A DNA stretch of 64,000 bases from Deltaproteobacteria bacterium (GCA_016218915.1 JACRCQ010000039.1:62001-126000), one strand, 5' to 3'. Numbered from the stretch's first letter, positions 55,129-63,691 are shown. Program-made: numbers and translations. The notes: generated by a model not told the origin, from the letters alone.

Positions 55129-55710
55129 ATGGAAGACGCCGCGTTGACGATGACAGCCTCGATGGCCTCCTCGGCTGGGGAAGGCGCGGAGGCGAGCCGT
55201 CTGCGCGAGATGTTCGACGCCAACTATGAGCTTGTCTGGCGCGTGCTGCGACGCATGGGTGTACCCGAAGCGGACGTAGATGACGCTACGCAGAAGTGCT
55301 TTGTGGTCGCATCGAGGCGTGTGGCAGACATCCGGCCGGGCGAAGAGCGCGGCTTCCTGTTCCAGACCGCGGTGAGAACCGCGCTCACGGAGCGAAGGAC
55401 GCGGCGACGGAGCCGGGAGACCGGAGACGAAGCGATGGTTTCGCTGCTCGATCCATCGATGGCACCGGACGAGCAGCTGGACCATGCGCGCAAGCGCGCG
55501 CTGCTGGACCACATCCTGGACACGATGCCAGACGACCTTCGAGCGGCGTTTGTGCTGTTCGAGCTGGAAGGGTTCACCACGTCCGAGGTCGCGTCGCTGC
55601 AGGGGCTGCCCCAAGGCACGGCGGCATCGCGCATCCGCAGGGCCCGGGAGCACTTCGACGCGCAGGTCCGACGAATCCAGGCCCGTCGCGGAAAAGGAGC
55701 GGCGACATGA
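55129..55710 (+). CDS. ECF-type RNA polymerase sigma factor
   Basis: This is a 193-residue product from ATG 55129 (GGAAGG a few bases upstream); in-frame starts also exist at 55105 and GTG 55090, the latter overlapping the previous stop. Region 2 is MFDANYELVWRVLRRMGVPE then VDDATQKCFVVASRRVADIR. Region 4 is LPQGTAASRIRRAREHF preceded by LRAAFVLFELEGFTTSEVAS. It would direct RNA polymerase to a small set of envelope genes. No recognisable zinc-type anti-sigma factor is adjacent; the overlapping downstream membrane protein is the best candidate for that role. Confidence 0.88.
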   Translation: MEDAALTMTASMASSAGEGAEASRLREMFDANYELVWRVLRRMGVPEADVDDATQKCFVVASRRVADIRPGEERGFLFQTAVRTALTERRTRRRSRETGDEAMVSLLDPSMAPDEQLDHARKRALLDHILDTMPDDLRAAFVLFELEGFTTSEVASLQGLPQGTAASRIRRAREHFDAQVRRIQARRGKGAAT

Positions 55711-56489
55711 ACGAACCGCTTCGCATTGTCGACGAGGACGCATCGGATCTCGGGGCAGAGCTCGTGCGGTCAGCGATTCAGGACAGGCCCTCGCCGGCTG
55801 CGCGGCGACGTACCGCGGCAGCCCTTGGAATCGGGGCTGGAATCCTGCTTCCGGCAGCGACAGCCAAGGCAGCAGGCACGCTGATCGGAGCCAAGACGTC
55901 AGCGGCGACTCTCTCGCTATCGCTGGTTGCCAAGTGGACCGCGGTCGGCATTGCCAGCGGCGTGCTGGTGCTCGGCGTTGGCAAGGTCGTGCAGTCGATC
56001 CCTGGGGAAGCGTCGGTTGCGCAGCAATCACCTTCGGCAGCGGTCACGACGCCGGCGCGGAGCCCGTCGCCTGCGGCATCGATGCCAGCGCCGCTCCAGG
56101 TCGAGTCGCAGCCGGCTGTGAGCGCTTCAAGCCAGCCTTTGGCTGCCTCTCCCCCCCCGATAGCGATGCCTGCGCCTTCCCAGTCCGCAGCGCAGGCCCC
56201 CTCGCTTGCGGCAGAGATAGCTTTGATCGACGAGGCGCGCCGCGCGCTTCGGGCGCACGACTGGCGCACAGCCACAGCGGCTCTGTATCAAAGGGACAAG
56301 GAGTTCCCGCGAGGGCCTCTGGGCATGGAAGGCACCGTGATTCGGGTCGAAGCGCTGGTGCAGAGCGGGAACATGGCAGCCGCGAAGGCGCTGGGCGATT
56401 CCTTCGTAGCAGCGCACCCGGGCAGCCCCTTGTGTCGGCGGGTGCGTGCGCTGCTCGGAGCCGGCGACGGGCAGACGCGTCGGGAGTGA
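55707..56489 (+). CDS. Membrane protein coupled to the ECF sigma factor
   Basis: This is a 260-residue product whose ATG overlaps the sigma-factor stop (ATGA, 55707-55710). A 35-residue cytosolic N terminus and an alanine-rich hydrophobic stretch (about 40-60) precede a membrane segment (about 73-90, WTAVGIASGVLVLGVGKVV). A Ser/Pro/Ala linker (about 95-160) leads to a helical TPR-like end (SLAAEIALIDEARRALRAHD; KALGDSFVAAHPGSP). The layout, with a short inside part, one membrane span and an outside domain, suits an anti-sigma factor. However, no classical anti-sigma zinc motif is present, so this remains inference. Confidence 0.75.
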   Translation: MNEPLRIVDEDASDLGAELVRSAIQDRPSPAARRRTAAALGIGAGILLPAATAKAAGTLIGAKTSAATLSLSLVAKWTAVGIASGVLVLGVGKVVQSIPGEASVAQQSPSAAVTTPARSPSPAASMPAPLQVESQPAVSASSQPLAASPPPIAMPAPSQSAAQAPSLAAEIALIDEARRALRAHDWRTATAALYQRDKEFPRGPLGMEGTVIRVEALVQSGNMAAAKALGDSFVAAHPGSPLCRRVRALLGAGDGQTRRE

Positions 56490-56503
56490 CAAGGAGAGAG
56501 TCG

Positions 56504-57994
56504 ATGAGCAAGGCGGTCTTTCCGATGGTCATCTGTGCGTTTGCTGCGTGCGGCGGAACGGTGTCGCTGGGAGGTGAGCAACCCCCTGAAGGAGCGAGTG
56601 CATCCGGCGGATATGCTGCCAATGCGGGCTCAGGAGGAAGCTCGATGCACAAGGGGGGCGCAGCAGGCACGGGCGGTGCGCTCTGGAGCGTGAGCCCGGA
56701 CGCCGTGGCGCCCATCGCTGGCGGACACGCCGGGGTGCCGCAGTCCGACTTCAATCCGCCCTCCAGCATCGCGATCTCGTCGTCAGGAACGGTCACGACC
56801 GCGGGCGTGAGCAACGGCACGATCACGTCCTGCAGCTACTCGAGCGTCGGGGCGGGGGACGGTCTGGTCCTGTTCTTCGAATCCAACGGAACGCTTGCCA
56901 AGTGCGTGAACCTGAGCTCCGCAGGTGATGATGCGGTCAACGATGTTGCGCTTGATTCGTCCGGCGCGATCGACATCGTGGGGAGCATCGGAGGAGCCGC
57001 CAAGCTATGGGCCACGGACCTAACCTTCAACGGCGGAACCGATGCGGTCGTGGCCCAGTTTGCTCCGGATCACACCGTTCGCTGGGCCAAGACCTTTGGC
57101 TACGAGGGTGTGCAGGAAGCGCTCGGTGTGGCACTGGACCCGTCGCAGAACGTCTATGCGGTGGGTGGCTTCGAAGGGACCATCCTATCCGGGACCGACG
57201 TGCTCAATGCCGTTGGCTCTCGAAGCGCGTTCTTGCTCAAGCTCGACAAGGACGGCACCTGGGTCTGGGGGCGAGCCTGGGGCTCTGGGCATGCTATTGC
57301 TCGTGCGGCGGCTGCGTCCCCATCGGGCAATGTCGTCGTTGCCGGCGAATTCGACGGGCCGATCGACTTCGGGTCATCGGAGCACGTGAGCCAGGGGGGA
57401 GCGGACGCCTTCATCATCACGATCGATCCGAATGGGCAGGTTCTGTGGAGCAAAGCCTTTGGGAATGCGAACGTGCAGCACGTCTCCCGCGTGGCGGTCG
57501 ACGCGCAGGGGAATCTCGCAATCGCAGGCAGATCGTCGGGCGACATCGACTTCGGAGGCGGAGCAGTGCAGGCTCCGAACGAGTCCGTCTTCCTTGCGGT
57601 CTACGGTCCTGACGGCGGGTACAAGTGGGCCGTGCAGCACGAGGTTGGGGCGGACGGTGAAGCGGTCTCGCGCACGAGCGTCGCCTTTGATCAGGCCGGC
57701 AATGTGATCTTGGGCGGAGCTTTCCGATCGATTGCGAACTTGGGTACAGGGCCGTTGACGAGCCACGGCGATGCGGACGTCTTCGTGGCATCGTACAGCT
57801 CGGCCGGAGCAGCATTGTGGAGCCGCAGCTACGGAGACGCGTATTCGCAGGCATTGCGGGGGTTGGCGTACGATCCCAAGGGGGGATTGGCGCTGGCAGG
57901 ATCGTTCAGGGGAGGAATCGACTTCGGCGCTGGCCCCGTGGAGACGATGCCTGAGGTGGGCGCCATGTTCGTCGCCCGATTCCCACCGTGGTGA
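56504..57994 (+). CDS. Beta-propeller (SBBP-like) lipoprotein
   Basis: This is a 496-residue product from ATG 56504, preceded by AAGGAGAG. The signal MSKAVFPMVICAFAACGGTV has a lipobox-like AAC. A Gly/Ser linker (about 25-55, GGYAANAGSGGSS) leads to six or so propeller blades. These repeat phrases such as GNVVVAGEFDGPIDFG, GNLAIAGRSSGDIDFGGG, GNVILGGAFRSIANLG and GGLALAGSFRGGIDFGAG, interleaved with FIITIDPNGQVLWSKAFG-type strands. This matches the SBBP/PQQ-like propellers of Myxococcota surface proteins. It is 14 bases downstream of the ECF-linked membrane protein and is likely the end of that unit. Confidence 0.78.
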   Translation: MSKAVFPMVICAFAACGGTVSLGGEQPPEGASASGGYAANAGSGGSSMHKGGAAGTGGALWSVSPDAVAPIAGGHAGVPQSDFNPPSSIAISSSGTVTTAGVSNGTITSCSYSSVGAGDGLVLFFESNGTLAKCVNLSSAGDDAVNDVALDSSGAIDIVGSIGGAAKLWATDLTFNGGTDAVVAQFAPDHTVRWAKTFGYEGVQEALGVALDPSQNVYAVGGFEGTILSGTDVLNAVGSRSAFLLKLDKDGTWVWGRAWGSGHAIARAAAASPSGNVVVAGEFDGPIDFGSSEHVSQGGADAFIITIDPNGQVLWSKAFGNANVQHVSRVAVDAQGNLAIAGRSSGDIDFGGGAVQAPNESVFLAVYGPDGGYKWAVQHEVGADGEAVSRTSVAFDQAGNVILGGAFRSIANLGTGPLTSHGDADVFVASYSSAGAALWSRSYGDAYSQALRGLAYDPKGGLALAGSFRGGIDFGAGPVETMPEVGAMFVARFPPW

Positions 57995-58076
57995 TGGCCG
58001 CGTTGTCGGGTTCGATCGAGCTGCACCCCGACCCCTGGTAGCCAACACCTGCGGCCTCCCGTACAATGGAGCCCGC

Positions 58077-59711
58077 ATGAAGACGTTCCTTCCCCTCACT
58101 TGCGTGCTTGCTTGTGCAACCTTGCTCGCCTCAGCCTGCGGCGGTGGTGGGCAAGATGAGCTCTTCGCCACGACAGGGGGCTCGGCAGGATCGGCCGGCG
58201 ATGCGTCCGCGGGATCCGGTGGGCAATCCGGAACCGGAGGCAGCGCGGGGGTTGGAGGAAACGCTGGCCTGGGCGGGTCCGCTGGCGTCGGCGGCGCTGC
58301 CGGACAAGGCGGCAACGCGGGCACGGGCGGCAGCTCAGGAGCCGGGGGCAGCGCAGGCAAAGGCGGCGGCGCAGGCAAAGGCGGCAGCGCAGGATCCGCT
58401 GGTGCAGGCGGTTGCGCGAACGGATGCAACGACAACATCGCCTGCACGATCGACTCCTGCTCCCAGGGCTCCTGCGTGCACACGCCCGGTACCTGCCCTG
58501 CCGGCGAGTACTGCGATGCGTCCACCGGCTGCGTGAAGGTTCCGGTCTGCTCCTCTCAGGCCCAATGCGATGCGGTATGGGGCTCGGACCCGTGCAAGGC
58601 CAACGTCCATTGCGATGGGGCCACCGCCACGTGCAAGTTCGAGATGCTCGACAAGGATTCGGACGCGCACGCACCGGTGGTGTGCGGCGGCGACGACTGC
58701 GACGACGCCGATCCTCTCAAGCACCCGGGATTGGCCGAGACGTGCGATGGGAAGGACAACAACTGCAGCGGCGCGGTCGACGAATCCGCAACCTGCTCGG
58801 GTCTGCTGGTTTGCCAGTCCGGCGCTTGCACCTGCCCACCTGCCAACGCATGCGGCTCGGACTGCATCGACAAGAAGACCGACCTCAATCACTGCGGCGC
58901 CTGCTTCAACAAGTGCCCGGCTTCCGCAACTTGCGTCAACTCGAGCTGCAAGTGCCCTGGCACGCTCACACCCTGCAACGGGGCGTGCGTGGACACAGCC
59001 ACCAACAACGACCATTGCGGCACCTGCGGCAACCATTGCACCTACGGCTCCTGCGTCGGCGGAGCGTGCCCCACGTGCACGCCAGGCGGCCTTCTGATCC
59101 TGCTCGACACGTCAGGCTCGATGGCCACCTCGGTCAACACGGGCACGCGTCTGAGCGCAGAGCTCAACGCGCTTATTGCCTTCGTGCAGGAGCCCGCATC
59201 AGCAGGCCTGAGCGTTGGCGTCCAGTACTACCCTCGGATCGCAGGCGCTGCTCAGTGCTTCACCATCGACTACGCCAATCCTGACGTGGCGATCGCACCG
59301 CTGCCGGCCAACGCGAACGCGCTCATCAACAGCACGACAGGTCGAAGCGCGTCCGGCAACAGCGTGATGTCGCCCACGCTCGACGCTGGGATCGCGACGG
59401 TTCGAGCGTGGGAGAACGCGAACCCTGGCAGGCCAGGTGCGGTGGTGCTGATCAACGATGGCGGCATCGGGAACGGCTGCTCGTCGGACACGCCTACTCT
59501 CGCAACATCGCTCGCAGCCAACGGGCTTGCAGGCACCCCATCGGTCAAGACCTACGTCGTGGGCGTGGGCTCTCCAGGCTCGCCGGACACAGATACCTGG
59601 AACAGCGTCGCGACTGCGGGCGGAACCACGGTGCACGCAACCGGAAACACGGGCACCCAGGCGATACTCGACGCGTTGCACGCGATTCGGGCGGCCTACA
59701 TGTGTCCGTGA
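58077..59711 (+). CDS. Lipoprotein with long Gly-Ser linker, MopE motif and VWA domain
   Basis: This is a 544-residue product from ATG 58077: MKTFLPLTCVLACATLLASA then Cys in a lipobox. A remarkable Gly/Ser/Ala linker (about residues 34-115) is built of GGSAGxGG-type units. It is followed by Cys-rich modules, including a MopE-type metal-binding motif (GDDCDDADPLKHPGLAETCD, then GKDNNCSGAVDE) and Stigma-type Cys repeats. The C-terminal 200 residues form a von Willebrand A domain with MIDAS sequence LLILLDTSGSMATS, a protein-binding fold needing a divalent metal. It is probably a surface adhesin. It is convergent with the deacetylase gene 13 bases away. Confidence 0.82.
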   Translation: MKTFLPLTCVLACATLLASACGGGGQDELFATTGGSAGSAGDASAGSGGQSGTGGSAGVGGNAGLGGSAGVGGAAGQGGNAGTGGSSGAGGSAGKGGGAGKGGSAGSAGAGGCANGCNDNIACTIDSCSQGSCVHTPGTCPAGEYCDASTGCVKVPVCSSQAQCDAVWGSDPCKANVHCDGATATCKFEMLDKDSDAHAPVVCGGDDCDDADPLKHPGLAETCDGKDNNCSGAVDESATCSGLLVCQSGACTCPPANACGSDCIDKKTDLNHCGACFNKCPASATCVNSSCKCPGTLTPCNGACVDTATNNDHCGTCGNHCTYGSCVGGACPTCTPGGLLILLDTSGSMATSVNTGTRLSAELNALIAFVQEPASAGLSVGVQYYPRIAGAAQCFTIDYANPDVAIAPLPANANALINSTTGRSASGNSVMSPTLDAGIATVRAWENANPGRPGAVVLINDGGIGNGCSSDTPTLATSLAANGLAGTPSVKTYVVGVGSPGSPDTDTWNSVATAGGTTVHATGNTGTQAILDALHAIRAAYMCP

Positions 59712-59724
59712 TCGGAAGACGGGA

Positions 59725-60915
59725 TTACTTGGGGAGGCAGACGGTCGCCGTGGCCGGCGAGGCGGTGCTCGTGCCGATGTAGCGATCCGCCGTCTTGGGC
59801 GCGGTGCCGGGAATGTCGGCGCACTCGTGGTTCTCAGCCGCTGACTTGGAGACGCACGAGCCGGTCGAGCCATCGAGCGAGGTGCAGAACGTGGCTGCCG
59901 ACCCACTCTTGTCCGGGCAGTACCCGTCACACGCGAGCGTGCAGAACCCGGATGCCGAGCCGCCCGAAGGCGTGAACTCGTAGCAGCTGCCGTCCTTGCC
60001 ACCCGACGAGAACTTGCAGGCAGTGTCGTCTTTGCAGACCGTGCCGACGAACGGGGTCGCTGCGGGCTTTGCGCCGTTGAGCAGCGGGAAGACCGAGGTG
60101 TCGTCAAGCTTGACGAAGCTGAATCCGGCATTCTCGAGCGCTGTCAGCACGTCGTCGAGCGAGTTGGCCGAATGCGAGTGGATGTCGTGCATCAGCAGAA
60201 TGCCGCCGCCCATGCTCTTGGCCTGGGAAACGATGAAGCCCACCATGTCGTCGCGGTACTGGTTGTCGACGTACTTGAACACCGACGCGTCGCAGTGCCC
60301 TACCCCGCCCTTGCCCGAAGCGAAGCACCAGTCGGCCGAGTCGATGTGCCAGCCAGTGATGGCGTAGCCGTGGTTGCGCACGATGCTCGCGCCCTGGCAG
60401 GTCGCTGAGCCGAACGGGAAGCGGAAGTAGCGCTGGGTGATGCCCCACCCCTTGAGCAGCTCCTCGGTCTTGGAGACTTGCGTCTCGACCGTCGCCGCTG
60501 ACTGGGTCCCGAGATTCAAGTGGTTGTGCGAATGGTTGCCGATGAAGTGCCCCTCGTCGGACATCTTCTTGAGCAGCGTCTTCTGCGCGTCGCTGGTCAG
60601 CTTGCCGCCGTTGACGAAGAACGTTCCCTTGGCGTTGTGCTTGGCCAGCGCATCGAGAACGATCGGCGTGTTGGTCAGGTTCGGCCCGTCGTCGAAGGTC
60701 AGCGCGATGCGCTTGGCAAAACCGCTGCGATCAGGGACTTTCACGCCCGAGCAGCCCGAGGTGTCGGCCTTGCCGTCCGTGTTTTCCTCGTACGCAGCAT
60801 TCCACGCCGCGGACTCGTCATCCGTCGGAACGCCCGAAGGTTCGGACTCAGCACCGCTGCTGCAACCACCGGCCACGATCCCAGCCACGAAAAGAAGAGC
60901 AAGACTTGAACGCAT
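59725..60915 (-). CDS. Polysaccharide deacetylase lipoprotein with Cys-rich C terminus
   Basis: This is a 396-residue product: MRSSLALLFVAGIVAGGCSS, lipobox AGGC. The NodB domain (about 65-290) has its catalytic motifs: LTFDDGPNLTNTPIVLDALA (motif 1 aspartates), GNHSHNHLNL (metal-binding histidines), RFPFGSATCQ, and the final motif ILLMHDIHSHS. It should remove acetyl groups from peptidoglycan, chitin or another GlcNAc polymer outside the cell. The last 110 residues, with about ten cysteines (FCTLACDGYCPDKSGSAATF), are not part of the usual enzyme and may bind surface components. The next gene on this strand ends 111 bases upstream. Confidence 0.9.
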   Translation of the reverse strand: MRSSLALLFVAGIVAGGCSSGAESEPSGVPTDDESAAWNAAYEENTDGKADTSGCSGVKVPDRSGFAKRIALTFDDGPNLTNTPIVLDALAKHNAKGTFFVNGGKLTSDAQKTLLKKMSDEGHFIGNHSHNHLNLGTQSAATVETQVSKTEELLKGWGITQRYFRFPFGSATCQGASIVRNHGYAITGWHIDSADWCFASGKGGVGHCDASVFKYVDNQYRDDMVGFIVSQAKSMGGGILLMHDIHSHSANSLDDVLTALENAGFSFVKLDDTSVFPLLNGAKPAATPFVGTVCKDDTACKFSSGGKDGSCYEFTPSGGSASGFCTLACDGYCPDKSGSAATFCTSLDGSTGSCVSKSAAENHECADIPGTAPKTADRYIGTSTASPATATVCLPK

Positions 60916-61026
60916 TCTTGTGCCCTCGGATTAATGCACGAGAGTAGAGCCTTGGATCGCCTCGCGTCAAGCGCGTCCTGCACATGCGTCAAGGGTGACG
61001 CCGCCCGCGCCGAACATCACGAAACC

Positions 61027-61740
61027 CTACTGGTTACAGGCGCAAGCGCGCTGCGCCAGCGTGTACGTCGCGTTCGACGTGGTGGGCTCGTCAGCCACCC
61101 GGTAGCGGTCGCTCGCCATGGTCATGAAGAAGCACCCCACGCCCGAGCCTGACCCTACGAGCGTGCTCACCGTGCCCCCCGGTGCATTGAGCGCGTCGAG
61201 CACTGCCTGACAGTTCGCGTCCGTCCCCGAGCTGCCCGCAAAGGTCCGCGTTCCGTCGTTGTACCCGCCATGGCTTCCGCAAACGAGCCCGCAATGCTGG
61301 GCTTCGCTCACCCCGAGATACCAGCAGAATCCGCCGACCAGCACTCCCTTGCACGACGGCGCAGCCTCTGGCGCAACCTCGATCGGCACGTCCAACGCGA
61401 CATCAACAGGCGCATCTGCTTCCACCGAGGCATCCAACCCGGATGCGCCGCCGTTGCCAGCAGTCCCGCTGGTTCCAGCGCTGCCCGCCACACCGCCGGT
61501 GCCCGAGGACCCAGCCGAGCCCCCCGCACCCGCAGAGCCTGCTTTGCCTGCGGAGCCCCCAGCGCCTGAGGCCGCATCCAGGGGACTCCCACCCTCGCCC
61601 GCAGCGCCGCCGATATCCGGGGAACCCGCTTCACCGCCTGATGCGCCCACATCCGGGATGAAGCTGTCTTCGGACGGCGCGCCGGTAGCGCAGGCTCCCA
61701 GGCAGACAAGAGCGAGGGCGAGGAGACAGCGGCTTGTCAT
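61027..61740 (-). CDS. Gly/Ser-linker lipoprotein, function unknown
   Basis: This is a 237-residue product from ATG 61740: MTSRCLLALALVCLGACATG, lipobox LGAC. A long GGSAG-type linker (about 30-105) and an acidic Asp/Val/Pro stretch precede a C-terminal domain of about 90 residues with six cysteines (CKGVLVGGFCWYLGVSEAQH; HCGLVCGSHGGYNDGTRTF). CWYLG and the spacing of cysteines hint at a small disulfide-rich carbohydrate-binding or lectin-like fold, but I cannot name the family. It lies 47 bases downstream of another lipoprotein gene on the same strand. Confidence 0.68.
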   Translation of the reverse strand: MTSRCLLALALVCLGACATGAPSEDSFIPDVGASGGEAGSPDIGGAAGEGGSPLDAASGAGGSAGKAGSAGAGGSAGSSGTGGVAGSAGTSGTAGNGGASGLDASVEADAPVDVALDVPIEVAPEAAPSCKGVLVGGFCWYLGVSEAQHCGLVCGSHGGYNDGTRTFAGSSGTDANCQAVLDALNAPGGTVSTLVGSGSGVGCFFMTMASDRYRVADEPTTSNATYTLAQRACACNQ

Positions 61741-61787
61741 CGGCTCGGATTGTAGCGCATCTGCTTGAGCATTGCCTGGTTCTGGGC

Positions 61788-63008
61788 TCAATGCTGCATC
61801 ACGCAGCAGTCAAAAGACTCCAGCAGCGCGGACAGCCCGTTCGCGTCCCCGGTGGCCTCGTTCCAGACCACGGCAAATCCCCTGGGCGTGTTGATCATCC
61901 GTGGGCTGTGGGAGGTGTGAGGCGCGTTCGCGAGCGTCAGCATCTTCTTGGTGATCCCGGTCACCGGATCATAAGGGACCACGGTCACAGCTTCAGGATC
62001 GACGATCGCGGGACTCGCGATCAGGATCTCGTCGCCGAGCATGATCATGTGCCCCGAGCTGCCGTTGTTCGACTTGTTGATCTGTTGCCGCGCGCCGGTT
62101 GTCACGTCGATCACCCACTGGAGCCACAGGTAGTCCTTCGGATCTGGACCACCCCAGAGCAGATAGAAGTGCCCGCCCTTCTGGGCCACCCCGGCGCTGT
62201 AGCCCGCGCCGTCGAGCGGAAGCATGGCGCCGAACTCGGAGACCAACGTTGGAGCCTCGTTTGCCTTCACTTCCCACAGGTCGCCGTGCGCGCCCTGGTA
62301 GGCAGTGCTCACGGCGTACTGCGCGAGCCCTTCAGGACCGCGCGTGTGCTCTGCAGCGCCGCGTGGCGCACCTTGCGCGAGCAGCTTCCACTCCACGGTC
62401 GCAGAGGGCTGCGGCCCGAGAAGTGCGAATGCGAGCGGCGGCGGCGTGCTGTAGCCATTCGAGCCGTAGAAGACTGTGAAGCCCGACGCGGTGGGACAGA
62501 CGTCGCCGTACAGCGAGCTGCCCTCGATCTTCGTGGCAACGAACGAGCCCACCGGCTTTCCGTCAGCGCCCAGCCATCGCAGACCACTGTCGACTGCGGC
62601 CAGGCCCACGCCCAGAGCGGGGTTCCACGAGAGCCGGGGCTGCTGGACTCCACCGACGTCTTCGCTCCACAGGATCTTCCCATCAAGGCTCACGGCGCTG
62701 AGCGTGTTGCCCGCGTAGGCATCGTAGATTACCAGCAGGTTCGTGCCGGTGAACGCGACGTCGGGCGATTGACCCAGATCGCTCCCGGAGACGACCAGCG
62801 GACCGAACACGGGTTTGCACGCTTCCCACGCCAGGGTGCAGGTGGGCACGGGCGCATCAGGGGTCGAGTCGGGCTTTGCGTCGACGGGCGCGTCGACGGC
62901 GGAATCCGGAGTCGGGCCTGCGTCCGCATTGAATGCGCTGAGCTCGGTTCGCGCGCCGCACGCAGTGGCCCAAGGCACAACCATCAACCAAAGGCACCGT
63001 AGCCTCAT
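61788..63008 (-). CDS. Lipoprotein with propeller-like repeats, function unknown
   Basis: This is a 406-residue product: MRLRCLWLMVVPWATACGAR, lipobox ATAC. A short Asp/Pro-rich stalk (DAPVDAKPDSTPDAPV) leads to about 340 residues of repeated beta phrases (LGQSPDVAFTGTNLLVIYDA; QQPRLSWNPALGVGLAAVDS; AYSAGVAQ-like GYSAGVAQKGGHFYLLWGG). This suggests a beta-propeller similar to the SBBP-like proteins nearby. It has no recognisable catalytic motif. It is divergent from the arfB gene, and its start lies about 75 bases from the 15-bp tandem repeat. Confidence 0.7.
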   Translation of the reverse strand: MRLRCLWLMVVPWATACGARTELSAFNADAGPTPDSAVDAPVDAKPDSTPDAPVPTCTLAWEACKPVFGPLVVSGSDLGQSPDVAFTGTNLLVIYDAYAGNTLSAVSLDGKILWSEDVGGVQQPRLSWNPALGVGLAAVDSGLRWLGADGKPVGSFVATKIEGSSLYGDVCPTASGFTVFYGSNGYSTPPPLAFALLGPQPSATVEWKLLAQGAPRGAAEHTRGPEGLAQYAVSTAYQGAHGDLWEVKANEAPTLVSEFGAMLPLDGAGYSAGVAQKGGHFYLLWGGPDPKDYLWLQWVIDVTTGARQQINKSNNGSSGHMIMLGDEILIASPAIVDPEAVTVVPYDPVTGITKKMLTLANAPHTSHSPRMINTPRGFAVVWNEATGDANGLSALLESFDCCVMQH

Positions 63009-63069
63009 GCGCCGACTGTACCACGCGCATCGGGGCGGCGAGAGCCTGCGAGCGTTGACGCGCGGGACC

Positions 63070-63100
63070 GCCCGCTCCCTGCCGCTCGCGGCTCCATGCG
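63070..63100. repeat. 31-base repeat, left copy
   Basis: GCCCGCTCCCTGCCGCTCGC followed by GGCTCCATGCG recurs at 63661-63691 with two mismatches. The copies bracket the arfB gene. The last 15 bases are the first unit of the tandem repeat that follows. Confidence 0.8.
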
Positions 63101-63160
63101 TCGCGGCTCCATGCGTCGCGGCTCCATGCGTCGCGGCTCCATGCGTCGCGGCTCCATGCG
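63086..63160. repeat. Five perfect copies of a 15-bp unit
   Basis: TCGCGGCTCCATGCG is repeated five times without change (63086-63160). Because 15 is a multiple of three, the array stays open in the arfB frame and encodes repeated Met-Arg-Arg-Gly-Ser. Each unit contains an ATG. It ends 31 bases before the predicted arfB start. Confidence 0.9.
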
Positions 63161-63191
63161 TCGTTCATTTCCCATGCTATGGTCACGCGCC

Positions 63192-63620
63192 GTGAACGAT
63201 CCGATCCTCATAGCACCGGGCGTGGTGATCCCTGCCGACGCCATCGAGATGACCGCGGTTCGCGCTGCCGGGCCCGGAGGCCAGAACGTCAACAAGGTCT
63301 CGTCCAAGGTGCAGCTCCGAATCGATCTCGGCCGCATCACCGGGCTCGACGTGGACAGCCGTCAGCGTCTCGCACGGCTGGCAGGACGAAGGGTGGACAG
63401 CGAAGGACGGCTTCTCGTCACCAGCCAGCGCACGCGGGATCAAGCGGTGAATCTCGAAGACGCGCGAGAGAAGGTTCGCGCCCTGGTGGCCGAATCCATG
63501 GTAGCGCCCACGCCGCGCCGCCCCACGCGTCCCACCCGAGGAGCGGTGCGACGCAGAATCGAGTCCAAGCGCAGGCAAGGCGACAAGAAGGTCCAACGCC
63601 GTCGTCCCAACGACGAGTGA
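63192..63620 (+). CDS. arfB: ArfB/YaeJ-type peptidyl-tRNA hydrolase (ribosome rescue)
   Basis: This is a 142-residue product from GTG 63192. VVIPADAIEMTAVRAAGPGG then QNVNKVSSKVQLRIDL contains the catalytic GGQ. The basic tail (RRRIESKRRQGDKKVQRRRP) is the part that enters the empty mRNA channel in this family. It releases peptides from ribosomes stalled without a stop codon. I chose GTG 63192 because it matches where family members begin. The same frame stays open upstream through the 15-bp repeat to ATG 63096, which would add a 32-residue basic extension. No Shine-Dalgarno sequence is evident for either. Confidence 0.88.
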   Translation: MNDPILIAPGVVIPADAIEMTAVRAAGPGGQNVNKVSSKVQLRIDLGRITGLDVDSRQRLARLAGRRVDSEGRLLVTSQRTRDQAVNLEDAREKVRALVAESMVAPTPRRPTRPTRGAVRRRIESKRRQGDKKVQRRRPNDE

Positions 63621-63660
63621 GTCCCGAACGAGACTCGCGTTTCGCACAGCGCGCGATACG

Positions 63661-63691
63661 GCCCGCTCCCTGACGGTCGCGGCTCCATGCG
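63661..63691. repeat. 31-base repeat, right copy
   Basis: GCCCGCTCCCTGACGGTCGC followed by GGCTCCATGCG repeats 63070-63100 with two mismatches. It lies between the convergent arfB and TonB-receptor-like stops, 12 bases before the latter. Confidence 0.8.

Noticed and set aside
63086-63160. Possible CRISPR-like array
   Set aside because: The five 15-bp units are directly adjacent with no spacers, and no cas gene is present.
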